Source: Dermatobacter hominis (GTDB lineage Bacteria > Actinomycetota > Acidimicrobiia > Acidimicrobiales > Microtrichaceae). From it: a DNA stretch of 64,000 bases. A model generated the notes under the pieces. The model worked only from the letters and a program-made list of their open reading frames with translations, was not told the DNA's origin and did not search any database. Shown piece after piece: positions 51,143 through 57,564 of this stretch. Position numbers and translations under genes: made by a program. Numbering within the stretch: the first letter of the stretch is position 1; every line of letters starts with the position of its first letter. The stretch lies in contig NZ_CP085840.1 of the NCBI RefSeq assembly GCF_020715685.1, positions 4,154,001 through 4,218,000 on the forward strand. The letters run 5' to 3'.

Positions 51143-51780
51143 CCTGCGGCGCCCGGTTCGGGATCGGCTTCGGCCTCGCGATCCACCCGCGCCACGAGGT
51201 CCCGCCCGTCGTCGTCCTCGGTCTCGAACCTCCCCGTCGGCTCATCGGGGCTGATGGTCAAAGAGGCCAAGAGGCGCGGCTGCGCTCCGTAGCGCCACGG
51301 TCCTTTCGGGACCGCGATCGTGAACGTCGCAGCGTCGAAGTCGTCCACGGACCAGAGCACGAGCAGGTTCAGCATCTGTCGAGTCTCGAACCCAAGGTCG
51401 AGGTCCTCGAAGGAGAGCTGCGCGAACAGGTCGTCCTGGGCGTAGAACGCGGCCTTCGCCTTGCTCTTGCCGGGGCAAGGAACCCGGTCGATGGTGCCCC
51501 GAGCGACCCTGACGGTGCTGTCGGGCGTGAGCAGGTGGATGCCCGAGTTCGGAACCGTCTCATCCATGGTCCACCCGACGTTGCTCTCGTCGGCGATCGC
51601 TCGGAGCAGTCGGTCTCGAGCCACCCGGCGGACTACGTCTGCGTCCGACCATGGGTTCGGATCCACGCGAAGGAGCTTCTGCACCTTCGGGACGTGGGAC
51701 CACCCTTCCTCGACGCCGTCACGGAGGACGTCCAGGAACGGCTCGACGCGGGCCCGCAGGTCCTCGGGTGTGTACTGCAT
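51139..51780 (-). CDS. Unknown protein coupled to XRE-ImmA, 213 residues
   Basis: Not recognised. It begins MQYTPEDLRARVEPFLDVLR and includes a beta-rich middle (NSGIHLLTPDSTVRVARGTI), FETRQMLNLLVLWSVDDFDA and VPKGPWRYGAQPRLLASLTI, ending in an acidic tail. No membrane segment; single Cys in RVPCPGKSK. The four-base overlap with the XRE-ImmA gene and their own promoter point to a two-gene functional unit, for example a partner controlled by ImmA proteolysis or a toxin-antitoxin-like pair. ATG start follows CATAAT by 6 bases. Confidence 0.65.
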   Translation of the reverse strand: MQYTPEDLRARVEPFLDVLRDGVEEGWSHVPKVQKLLRVDPNPWSDADVVRRVARDRLLRAIADESNVGWTMDETVPNSGIHLLTPDSTVRVARGTIDRVPCPGKSKAKAAFYAQDDLFAQLSFEDLDLGFETRQMLNLLVLWSVDDFDAATFTIAVPKGPWRYGAQPRLLASLTISPDEPTGRFETEDDDGRDLVARVDREAEADPEPGAAG

Positions 51781-51786
51781 CCAAAT

Positions 51787-51792
51787 ATTATG
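51787..51792 (-). promoter_or_regulatory. -10 box of a leaderless promoter for the two-gene XRE-ImmA unit
   Basis: CATAAT on the minus strand, a 5-of-6 match to TATAAT, lies 6 bases before the ATG at 51780 in a markedly A+T-rich patch. Confidence 0.55.
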
Positions 51793-51848
51793 GGCGCCTA
51801 AGACACACCGAGGCAAGCATTTGACGGCGGGGGCCGGGGAGCGGGCGC

Positions 51849-52397
51849 TCACCGGACGAGCTGCAGGCGACGCTCGGCGATGAACGCCGCCCGGTCGAGC
51901 ACGTGGCCCTCCGCCTTGTACCGCCGCCACGCCTGGTAGCACGCCGCGCAGAACCCGGCCTTGATCCGGAAGGCGCCGAACCCGACCCGCCGGCAGCAGA
52001 GGCACGTCCCGTCCGGGTTGGGCGGGGCGTCGTTCGCCGGCACGTCGCCGACCAGTGTCGAGTCGACGGTCACGACCCGCTTCTGGCCACGCCGGGATCG
52101 CTTACCTCGACCGGCGACGAACCCGCCCTGCGCCGAGCCCGCAGCGGCGCCCCAGGCCTCACACTCGGCGTGCACCGGACAGGACGCGCACAGAGCCTTC
52201 GCCGGTCGGATGTCCTGGCCACGCTCCGGGAACATGACCTTGGTCTGGCCGCGGCACGCTGCCCGCTGCTGCCACTCGGGCTCCGGTCCGATCTCCTCGA
52301 GCAGCACCGCGAGCGCTTCGGCCACGTGCTGCACCTGCTCGTCCCGGTCGCGGTCGACGGCCTCACCGCCGGCCAGCAGAGCATGGAGGCCTTTCAC
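51849..52397 (-). CDS. WhiB-family iron-sulfur regulator with extra C-terminal cysteine cluster
   Basis: A 182-residue protein. The WhiB core has AACRGQTKVMFPERG (C48), AKALCASCPVHAEC (C70, C73, C79), the Gly-rich turn GGFVAGRGKRSRR (the usual WGG is altered) and the basic tail. Unusually a second motif follows: CLCCRR (132-137) and FCAACYQAWRR (149-159), five more cysteines that could bind zinc. WhiB proteins bind sigma factor and DNA with a redox-sensitive 4Fe-4S cluster and occur in actinophages. Start is a GTG; the first 40 residues are a helical extension. Confidence 0.87.
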   Translation of the reverse strand: MKGLHALLAGGEAVDRDRDEQVQHVAEALAVLLEEIGPEPEWQQRAACRGQTKVMFPERGQDIRPAKALCASCPVHAECEAWGAAAGSAQGGFVAGRGKRSRRGQKRVVTVDSTLVGDVPANDAPPNPDGTCLCCRRVGFGAFRIKAGFCAACYQAWRRYKAEGHVLDRAAFIAERRLQLVR

Positions 52398-52492
52398 GTC
52401 AACAGACTGTAGAACCGCAACCCGACAGTTGCGCGGAGCGCGGCACGGCCCCGGATCGAAGCCCGGGGCCGTGGGCCGAATCTGACGACGGA

Positions 52493-52969
52493 TCAGTCGG
52501 TGACGTGCACGGTCTCCGGCGCCGCCTTCTGCTGCTTCTCGAGGTACCGCCGATGGCGCTCAGCGATGAGATCCCGCAGGATCGCGTCCGGAGCCAACGC
52601 ATCGGCGAGGTCCTCGAAGGCGTCGAACAGGCCCGAGAAGCCGGTGAACATCGAGAGGATGTCGTAGACGCCGTCGGCGACGCTGCCCTGCTTCACCGCC
52701 TCGGGGTGCTTGCTGGGGTCGAACCCGAAGTCGTAGTCCTCGGTGAGCTCGCTGTCGTGCAGGCGCACGTCCAGTGTCCGGAGGAGCTCCTTGGCCTCTG
52801 CCAGGCTCGGGCTGTTGTCGAACACCTCCCGTCGCAGCTGGTGCAGCCAGTTGGTCAGCTCGACGGCCTTCGCGATCTCGGCCGGGCTCGCGAACGAGCT
52901 CAGGTCGAGGAAGGGCGGCGCCACGGGGGCCGTGCGCACCGCCGGGGTGGAGTCGGTACCTTCGTTCAT
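52493..52969 (-). CDS. Hypothetical protein, 158 residues, with perfect ribosome site
   Basis: ATG at 52969 has AGGAGGT seven bases upstream, which decides the start over in-frame codons further out. The protein is soluble and acidic with a helical centre: AEIAKAVELTNWLHQLRREV, ELLRTLDVRLHDSELTED, FSGLFDAFEDLADALAPDA and the C-terminal RHRRYLEKQQKAAPE. No known domain. It is divergent from the AlpA-like gene at 53093, sharing a 120-base control region, and may be regulated by it. Confidence 0.6.
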   Translation of the reverse strand: MNEGTDSTPAVRTAPVAPPFLDLSSFASPAEIAKAVELTNWLHQLRREVFDNSPSLAEAKELLRTLDVRLHDSELTEDYDFGFDPSKHPEAVKQGSVADGVYDILSMFTGFSGLFDAFEDLADALAPDAILRDLIAERHRRYLEKQQKAAPETVHVTD

Positions 52970-53080
52970 GTCGGGACCTCCTGGGGTCTCGTCCAGGCCC
53001 GGGGCAGTGTCAGCTGCGCCCGGGCCAACCTGATAGTTGGAATAGGACAACAACCTACCCACCTGTCGGCATAAGTCAAC

Positions 53081-53086
53081 TAGCTT
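53081..53086 (+). promoter_or_regulatory. -10 box of a leaderless promoter for the AlpA-like gene
   Basis: TAGCTT lies 6 bases before the ATG at 53093. TCGGCAT occurs twice around it (53066 and 53088 region) as a short direct repeat, a possible operator. Confidence 0.5.
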
Positions 53087-53092
53087 CTCGGC

Positions 53093-53308
53093 ATGGGCAA
53101 GAAGGTCGACCTCGACGATCTCCTGGATGTCGCGGACGTGGCCGAGCTCATCGGGCTCTCTAACCCGAAGGGCGTCTCTACGTACCAGCGTCGCTACGAG
53201 GACTTCCCAGCACCGATCTGGGCGTCTCGCGGTGGACGGTGCCAGCTGTGGCTTCGGACCGATGTCGAGAAATGGGATCGACTCCGGACGGAAGGGGACG
53301 CCCGATGA
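53093..53308 (+). CDS. AlpA/excisionase-like HTH protein, 71 residues
   Basis: A small DNA-binding protein: DLLDVADVAELIGLSNPKGV, STYQRRYEDFPAPIWAS and LWLRTDVEKW, the pattern of AlpA-type winged HTH proteins that regulate integrase or cargo genes in phages and satellites. Its stop overlaps the start of the next gene by four bases (ATGA), so the two are translated together. Confidence 0.75.
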   Translation: MGKKVDLDDLLDVADVAELIGLSNPKGVSTYQRRYEDFPAPIWASRGGRCQLWLRTDVEKWDRLRTEGDAR

Positions 53309-53832
53309 CGGTGCTCTTCAGCTCGCTCGACGAACTCGAGCTGCCCTGGAACTGGTCGCTGGAAGCGTGGGGGGTGGCCGGTGGTCTGATCGCCGCGATC
53401 GGAACGGTCGGAGCGCTGTTGGCTTCGCTCTTCCTCATCAGGTCTGAGCGCGACGCGCGTCGGCAGGAGGAGCGTCGGCTTGCAGCTCAGGAGGAACGCG
53501 AGCACGCGAGACAAGCCAGGCTGATCCAGGCGTGGTTCACGAAGCGGTGGCTCTTCGAGGACGTGGTTGCTGACGATCTGGTCATCAGCAACCACAGCGG
53601 CTTAGCCATCTTCGACGTCTCGGCGGCCGTGGAGGATACGGAGACGCAGGCGATGGAGACGACGATCGAAGCGACCTGGAACACGATCGACGCCGGAGAA
53701 GAGGTGAGCGCCGGGCTGGATTTCAAGCCCGAGGAGACTCACGGGCCCGTCATCTTCTTCACCGACGCCGCCGGACGTCGGTGGACACATTCGCTGTCCC
53801 TCGGCCTCCACGAGTTCACCGGCGACCTCTGA
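53305..53832 (+). CDS. Membrane-anchored protein coupled to the AlpA-like gene, 175 residues
   Basis: A helix at 23-46 (VAGGLIAAIGTVGALLASLF) follows a short N-terminus, then a charged helical stretch of about 30 residues (ERDARRQEERRLAAQEEREH) and a beta-rich C-terminal domain with DLVISNHSGLAIFDVSAAVE and HGPVIFFTDAAGRRW. The C-terminal part should be cytoplasmic. No family recognised. The four-base overlap with an AlpA-like regulator at the island end is suggestive of an element-specific function. Confidence 0.65.
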   Translation: MTVLFSSLDELELPWNWSLEAWGVAGGLIAAIGTVGALLASLFLIRSERDARRQEERRLAAQEEREHARQARLIQAWFTKRWLFEDVVADDLVISNHSGLAIFDVSAAVEDTETQAMETTIEATWNTIDAGEEVSAGLDFKPEETHGPVIFFTDAAGRRWTHSLSLGLHEFTGDL

Positions 53833-53836
53833 GCCG

Positions 53837-53854
53837 TGACACATCCGTGACACA
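53837..53854 (+). repeat. Right arm-type direct repeat of the island
   Basis: TGACACATCCGTGACACA, 16 of 18 identical to the copy at 47041-47058 and in the same orientation, about 105 bases inside the right 19-bp repeat. Confidence 0.65.
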
Positions 53855-53958
53855 CGGGGGAGCGAACGAGTGCGAAACGCTGGGAACCGCCGAGCACTCA
53901 GAACCGCGGGATTGCAGGCGACTCGCCCGCGATCGCACCCCTGGCGCGGGCCTGCAGT

Positions 53959-53977
53959 GCATGCAGCCGAAGTGATC
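53959..53977 (+). repeat. attR-like direct repeat
   Basis: Exact second copy of GCATGCAGCCGAAGTGATC. It marks the right end of the island; a chromosomal-looking terminator follows immediately. Confidence 0.8.
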
Positions 53978-53978
53978 T

Positions 53979-54062
53979 GATCCCGGCCCGCCCGGGATCT
54001 GTCCGAGTCCCGACCACCGGGAGTGCCGCGCCACGGCACTGCCGGTGGTCGGGCCGCGTTTT
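53979..54062 (+). terminator. Two hairpins after the island, probably the original SDR terminator
   Basis: GATCCCGG and CCGGGATC form an 8-bp stem (53979-53999). A much stronger one follows: CCCGACCACCGG-G-AGTGCCG (54009-54028) pairs with CGGCACT-G-CCGGTGGTCGGG (54034-54053), with a TTTT a few bases on. Their position right after attR suggests they once followed the SDR stop. The remaining bases of the gap 53833-54116 show no gene. Confidence 0.65.
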
Positions 54063-54116
54063 GGGGGTCGAAACCTGGCCCCGTCGGTGTCACGATCAGG
54101 CGGGAAGGAGTCGGCC

Positions 54117-54344
54117 GTGGATCACAGGACGGTGCTGCAGGCGGCGCTCGCGATCGCCGTGAGCGTGGTGATCGCCGTGTCCCTGTTCGGGTTCGTCGGC
54201 GAGGAGTGGGGCGACGCCGGCGAGCTGGTCTTCTGCGTGGCGCTGCTGTCGCTCATCGTGCTCCAGGCCGCGTACCGCCGGTTCCGGCACGGACGGCGGG
54301 AACCCGCTGCGATCGTGGAGGCCCCCGCCGAGCTCCGGCGCTAG
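54117..54344 (+). CDS. Small two-helix membrane protein, 75 residues
   Basis: GTG at 54117 follows GGGAAGGAG. Two hydrophobic helices (8-29, LQAALAIAVSVVIAVSLFGF, and 36-52, LVFCVALLSLIVLQAAY) are followed by a basic, then Ala/Glu-rich tail. No known family. It is convergent with the phosphatase gene. Confidence 0.5.
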   Translation: MDHRTVLQAALAIAVSVVIAVSLFGFVGEEWGDAGELVFCVALLSLIVLQAAYRRFRHGRREPAAIVEAPAELRR

Positions 54345-54377
54345 CGCCGCGAGCCGGCCGTCCGCGTTCGGGGAGGG

Positions 54378-55040
54378 TCAGTCGAGCGGGGTGCCGGGCC
54401 GGAAGGGGCGTGCCCCGGACGGGACCTTGGCCGCCCTGCCGAACCACCACCCCTGCTCCGACATCTCGAGCAGCGCGTGGTCGCCCGAGCTGTTGCCGTA
54501 GCCGTGGACGGTGACGTCGAGCTCGCCGTCGGGGGCGGCCCCCAGCCACTCCCGCAGGCGGACCGCTTTCTGCTCGGCCCGCACGTTGGGCCTGGCCAGC
54601 CGACCGGTGAGCACGCCGTCCACGACCTCGGGCTCGACGCCGATGACGCCGTCCATCGACAGCTCCCGGGCGATCGGCTCCAGGTAGTAGACGAGCGACG
54701 CCGACACGATCACCGTGCTGTGGCCGACCCGGTGGTGCTCGTGGATGCGGGCGACGACGTCGGGCCGGAGCCGGTCACCGGTCAGCAGGTCCCGGGCGTA
54801 GCGCTCCCCGGCGTGGCGCAGGTCCTCCTCGGCCCGGCCGCCGAGCAGCAGCTCGATCATGTGCTCCTTGATGCGGTCCCGGTCCTGGAGCGGCACCTTG
54901 CGCCGGGCGCCGAGGAGCCCGAGCCGCGTGCACGCCGACGTGAAGCGCGCCGGCCCGGCGACCTTGGCGAGGAACGGCACGAGGGTGTCGCGCTTGGTGA
55001 TGGTGCCGTCGAAGTCGAAGGCGGCGATCGTCCGGGACAT
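54378..55040 (-). CDS. HAD-IB family phosphatase (SerB-like subfamily)
   Basis: A 220-residue HAD hydrolase. FDFDGTITKRDT (D9, D11) is the catalytic motif I, VIVSASLVYYLEP motif II with the Ser, K in KAVRLREW motif III, and HGYGNSSGDHALLEM motif IV. The subfamily (HAD-IB, TIGR01490-like) includes phosphatases for phosphoserine-like or lipid-linked phosphates in actinobacteria. No helix or signal. Confidence 0.85.
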   Translation of the reverse strand: MSRTIAAFDFDGTITKRDTLVPFLAKVAGPARFTSACTRLGLLGARRKVPLQDRDRIKEHMIELLLGGRAEEDLRHAGERYARDLLTGDRLRPDVVARIHEHHRVGHSTVIVSASLVYYLEPIARELSMDGVIGVEPEVVDGVLTGRLARPNVRAEQKAVRLREWLGAAPDGELDVTVHGYGNSSGDHALLEMSEQGWWFGRAAKVPSGARPFRPGTPLD

Positions 55041-55077
55041 CAGCGGGCTCGGGGGGTCGGGGCGTGCGGCCGGTAGC

Positions 55078-55584
55078 TCAGAGCGGCTGGGACGTGTGTG
55101 CGATGTAGGTGGCGAGGCGGTTCAGCGACCGCTCCATGGCCGTCCGGTTCTTCTCGGGCCAACCGAGGCGGGTGACGTAGCCGGCGGCCTTCGCCGTCGA
55201 CCAGTCAAAGGTCTCGGTCACCCGGGTGATCGGCTCGCCGTCGACCGGCTCCTGCTCCTCGAACTCCCAGCGCCAGCGCCACCCGCCGACGTGGGCCCAG
55301 GCGAAGCGGCGGCCCTCGGCGTACTCCACGACCGTGTTGGAGATGAAGTAGGGGAGCCCGACGCGCATGTTGGCGGTGAAGCGGTCGCCGAGCGCCAGCT
55401 TGCGCTTGGCGCCCTTCACCCCGCGGACCGAGCCGGAGCCGTCGATCACCGGGTGCATCGTCGGGTCGGCGACCAGGTCGAACAGCCGCTGCGCGGTCGC
55501 CGGGATCAGGCGGCTGACCGACACCGAGGTCGCGGTGGACGCGGTCGGCGCGGACGGGTCCGTGGTCGTGGGCTGCGCGGTCAT
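55078..55584 (-). CDS. SRPBCC (START-like) family protein
   Basis: A 168-residue protein with a disordered N-terminus and a START-like fold: VSVSRLIPATAQRLFDLVAD, then HPVIDGSG, RRFAWAHVGGWRWRWEFEEQ, RVTETFDWS and a long C-terminal helix MERSLNRLATYIAHT. Members bind hydrophobic ligands or act as cyclases; the exact role is unknown. Same direction as its neighbours, with 37 bases to the next start. Confidence 0.8.
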   Translation of the reverse strand: MTAQPTTTDPSAPTASTATSVSVSRLIPATAQRLFDLVADPTMHPVIDGSGSVRGVKGAKRKLALGDRFTANMRVGLPYFISNTVVEYAEGRRFAWAHVGGWRWRWEFEEQEPVDGEPITRVTETFDWSTAKAAGYVTRLGWPEKNRTAMERSLNRLATYIAHTSQPL

Positions 55585-55624
55585 GGTCAGCGACGATAGG
55601 TGGCGGTCGCCCCGGCGGGCACGC

Positions 55625-56596
55625 TCAGCGGTCGAGGATCGCCCGCAGCGCCGGCTCGAGCACGGGGTCCTCGAACTCGTAGCCCGCGTCGGCGAGCACC
55701 CCGCTCACGATCCGCTGGCTCGTCAGCAGGAGCGAGTCCGCGAGCTCCCGGCCGTACAGCACCCTCGGTCCGATCATGGGGATGATCGTCGTCGGGCGGT
55801 GCAGCACGCGGCCGAGCGTCGAGGCGAACTCGGCGTTGCGGACCGGCTCGGGCGCGACGAGGTTCACCGGACCGGTGACGGGCGTGCCATCACCGCCCCG
55901 CGCCGCCGCGGCCCGTTCGAGCAGGAACGTGATCGCGCCGATCTCGTCGCGGAGCGTGATCCAGCTCTGGAACTGCCGGCCCGACCCGGACCGGCCGCCG
56001 AGGCCGACGCGGAAGAACGGCAGCTGCTTGGCGAGCGCCCCGCCGCCGGCGTCGAGCACGATGCCGGTGCGGAGGTGGGCCACCGGGATGCCTGCGTCCT
56101 GGGCCGGCGCGGTGCAGCCCTCCCAGACCTGGCAGACGCGGGCGGGGAAGTCGTCGCCGGCTGCGCCGGTCTCGTCGGTGGCGCGGTCGCCCGTGTCGCC
56201 GTAGTAGCCGATGGCCGACGCCGACAGCAGCACCGCGGGCGGCCGTGCGAGTGCGGCCAGCGTGGTCGACAGCAGGGTGGTCCCGAGGCGCCGGGACGAC
56301 ATGATCCGGTCCTTCTGCTGCTCGGTCCATCGAGAGTCGGCGATCCCGGCGCCGGCAAGGTGCACGACGCCGTCGAGGCCCTCGAGCGCACCGAGGTCGA
56401 TCGTCCCCGTCGACGGGTCCCATTCGGCGGTGTCGTCGGAGCTCGGGTCGTCGGAGGCCGTGTCGTCGGAAGCTGTGCTGTCGGGCCCCGCGGCGCCGGG
56501 GCGGACGAGCCGGAGCACGTGGTGGCCGTCGGCGCGGAGCCGGGCGACGAGCGCGCTGCCGATCAGGCCGGTGGAGCCGGTGACCGCGATGTCCAT
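55625..56596 (-). CDS. TIGR01777-type NAD-dependent epimerase/oxidoreductase (YfcH-like)
   Basis: A 323-residue extended SDR. MDIAVTGSTGLIGSAL starts the nucleotide fold, GLDGVVHLAGAGIAD, LLSASAIGYYGDTG and LRTGIVLDAGGGALAKQLP are diagnostic for the YfcH/TIGR01777 family, with the C-terminal DUF1731-like helix. An acidic stretch with DD-rich repeats (about 45-60) is an insertion not usual in the family. Function of the family is not settled. Good AGGAAGGA ribosome site. Confidence 0.85.
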   Translation of the reverse strand: MDIAVTGSTGLIGSALVARLRADGHHVLRLVRPGAAGPDSTASDDTASDDPSSDDTAEWDPSTGTIDLGALEGLDGVVHLAGAGIADSRWTEQQKDRIMSSRRLGTTLLSTTLAALARPPAVLLSASAIGYYGDTGDRATDETGAAGDDFPARVCQVWEGCTAPAQDAGIPVAHLRTGIVLDAGGGALAKQLPFFRVGLGGRSGSGRQFQSWITLRDEIGAITFLLERAAAARGGDGTPVTGPVNLVAPEPVRNAEFASTLGRVLHRPTTIIPMIGPRVLYGRELADSLLLTSQRIVSGVLADAGYEFEDPVLEPALRAILDR

Positions 56597-56665
56597 GCCG
56601 TCCTTCCTACCGCGGGGAGCCGCTCCTACCCGCCGCGCCCCTCCGCCGCGGGGTCGGGCGCCAGA

Positions 56666-57439
56666 TCAGCCGGCGGCGCGATCGGCGACGATGCGCCAGG
56701 CGAACCGGGGCAGGAGCCGGAAGACGAAGAACGGGTACTTCAGCAGCGGCGGCGCCCACACGACCTCCTGGCCCTTGGCGAGCCCGTCGACGATGAGCGC
56801 GGCGACCTTGTCGGGGGTGGTGGAGAACGGCGCGGCGTCCATGCCCTCGGTCATCTTCGTGCGGACGAAGCCGGGCCGGACCACGACGACCTTCACTCCC
56901 GAGCCGTCGAGCGCGTCGCCGAGGCCTTGGCCGAACGCGTCGAGGCCGGCCTTGGTCGAGCCGTAGACGAAGTTGTCCTTGCGGCCCCGGAGCCCGGCGA
57001 CCGAGGACATGAGCACGATCGTCCCGTGGCCCTGGCGCTTCAGCCGCTCCGCGACCACGAGCGACGCCGACACGAGCCCGCCGAAGTTGATCTCGACGGC
57101 CTTGGCGGCGAAGACCGGGTCGGCGTCGAAGGCGGCCTGGCTGCCGAGGATGCCGGCCGGCACGTAGACGAGGTCGATGTCGCCGTGGCGGTCGAACACC
57201 TCGTCGATGACCTTCTGGTGGCTCTCGACGTCGGTCGAGTCCCAGTGGACGAGCTCGACCGTGGTCGCGCCGGCGGCCCGCACGGCCTCGGCGACCGGCT
57301 CCATGTCGTCCTCGGGGCGCCCGGCCAGGACGACCGTCCGGCAGCGGGCCCGGGCGAGCCGGACGCACAGCGCCCGACCGATGTCGGAACCGCCGCCCAG
57401 CACGAGCACGGACTGGACCTCACCGAGGGCGTCTTGCAC
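56666..57439 (-). CDS. DprE2-like SDR (decaprenylphosphoryl-2-keto-ribose reductase family)
   Basis: A 257-residue SDR. VQSVLVLGGGSDIGRA, NFVYGSTKAGLDAFG (Y159, K163) and VVVRPGFVRTKMTEG plus KGQEVVWAPPLLKYPFFVFR closely follow mycobacterial DprE2, which with DprE1 makes decaprenylphosphoryl-arabinose for cell-wall arabinans. DprE1 is not in the window, so function in arabinose donor synthesis is an inference from similarity. Start GTG at 57439 gives the family-like N-terminus QDALGEVQSV. Confidence 0.8.
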   Translation of the reverse strand: MQDALGEVQSVLVLGGGSDIGRALCVRLARARCRTVVLAGRPEDDMEPVAEAVRAAGATTVELVHWDSTDVESHQKVIDEVFDRHGDIDLVYVPAGILGSQAAFDADPVFAAKAVEINFGGLVSASLVVAERLKRQGHGTIVLMSSVAGLRGRKDNFVYGSTKAGLDAFGQGLGDALDGSGVKVVVVRPGFVRTKMTEGMDAAPFSTTPDKVAALIVDGLAKGQEVVWAPPLLKYPFFVFRLLPRFAWRIVADRAAG

Positions 57440-57564
57440 CGTCTTGCATCCTCTCGCCTCGCGACGTCTCGGCGCCTGCACGCCGAGCGCGACCTGCCGG
57501 GGGACCCGGCGCAGCCGTCCCGCGAGGTTACCGGCGATGCCCGAGCGGCCACGAAGGCCGCCCC

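Larger units (their letters stand above)
46943..53977. mobile_element. Integrated genomic island of about 7.0 kb, without its own integrase
   Basis: The segment lies between two perfect 19-bp direct repeats, one reconstituting the SDR gene end. Inside each end lies an 18-bp near-perfect direct repeat (47041 and 53837) placed like integrase arm sites. The content is atypical: visibly lower G+C, genes unrelated to the flanks, two excisionase/AlpA-like HTH proteins, an XRE-ImmA regulator, a WhiB, and several unknown two-gene units. No integrase, replication, conjugation or virion gene is recognisable, so it is either a decayed element or a small satellite moved by a helper recombinase. Confidence 0.75.

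Noticed and set aside
46943-53977. Intact prophage
   Set aside because: No terminase, portal, capsid, tail, lysis or integrase gene is recognisable; only regulators and unknown small genes are present.
55069-55092. A tRNA-D-arm-like GGTAGCTCAGAGCGG sequence
   Set aside because: No acceptor stem, anticodon arm or T arm can be placed around it, and it overlaps the end of the SRPBCC gene.
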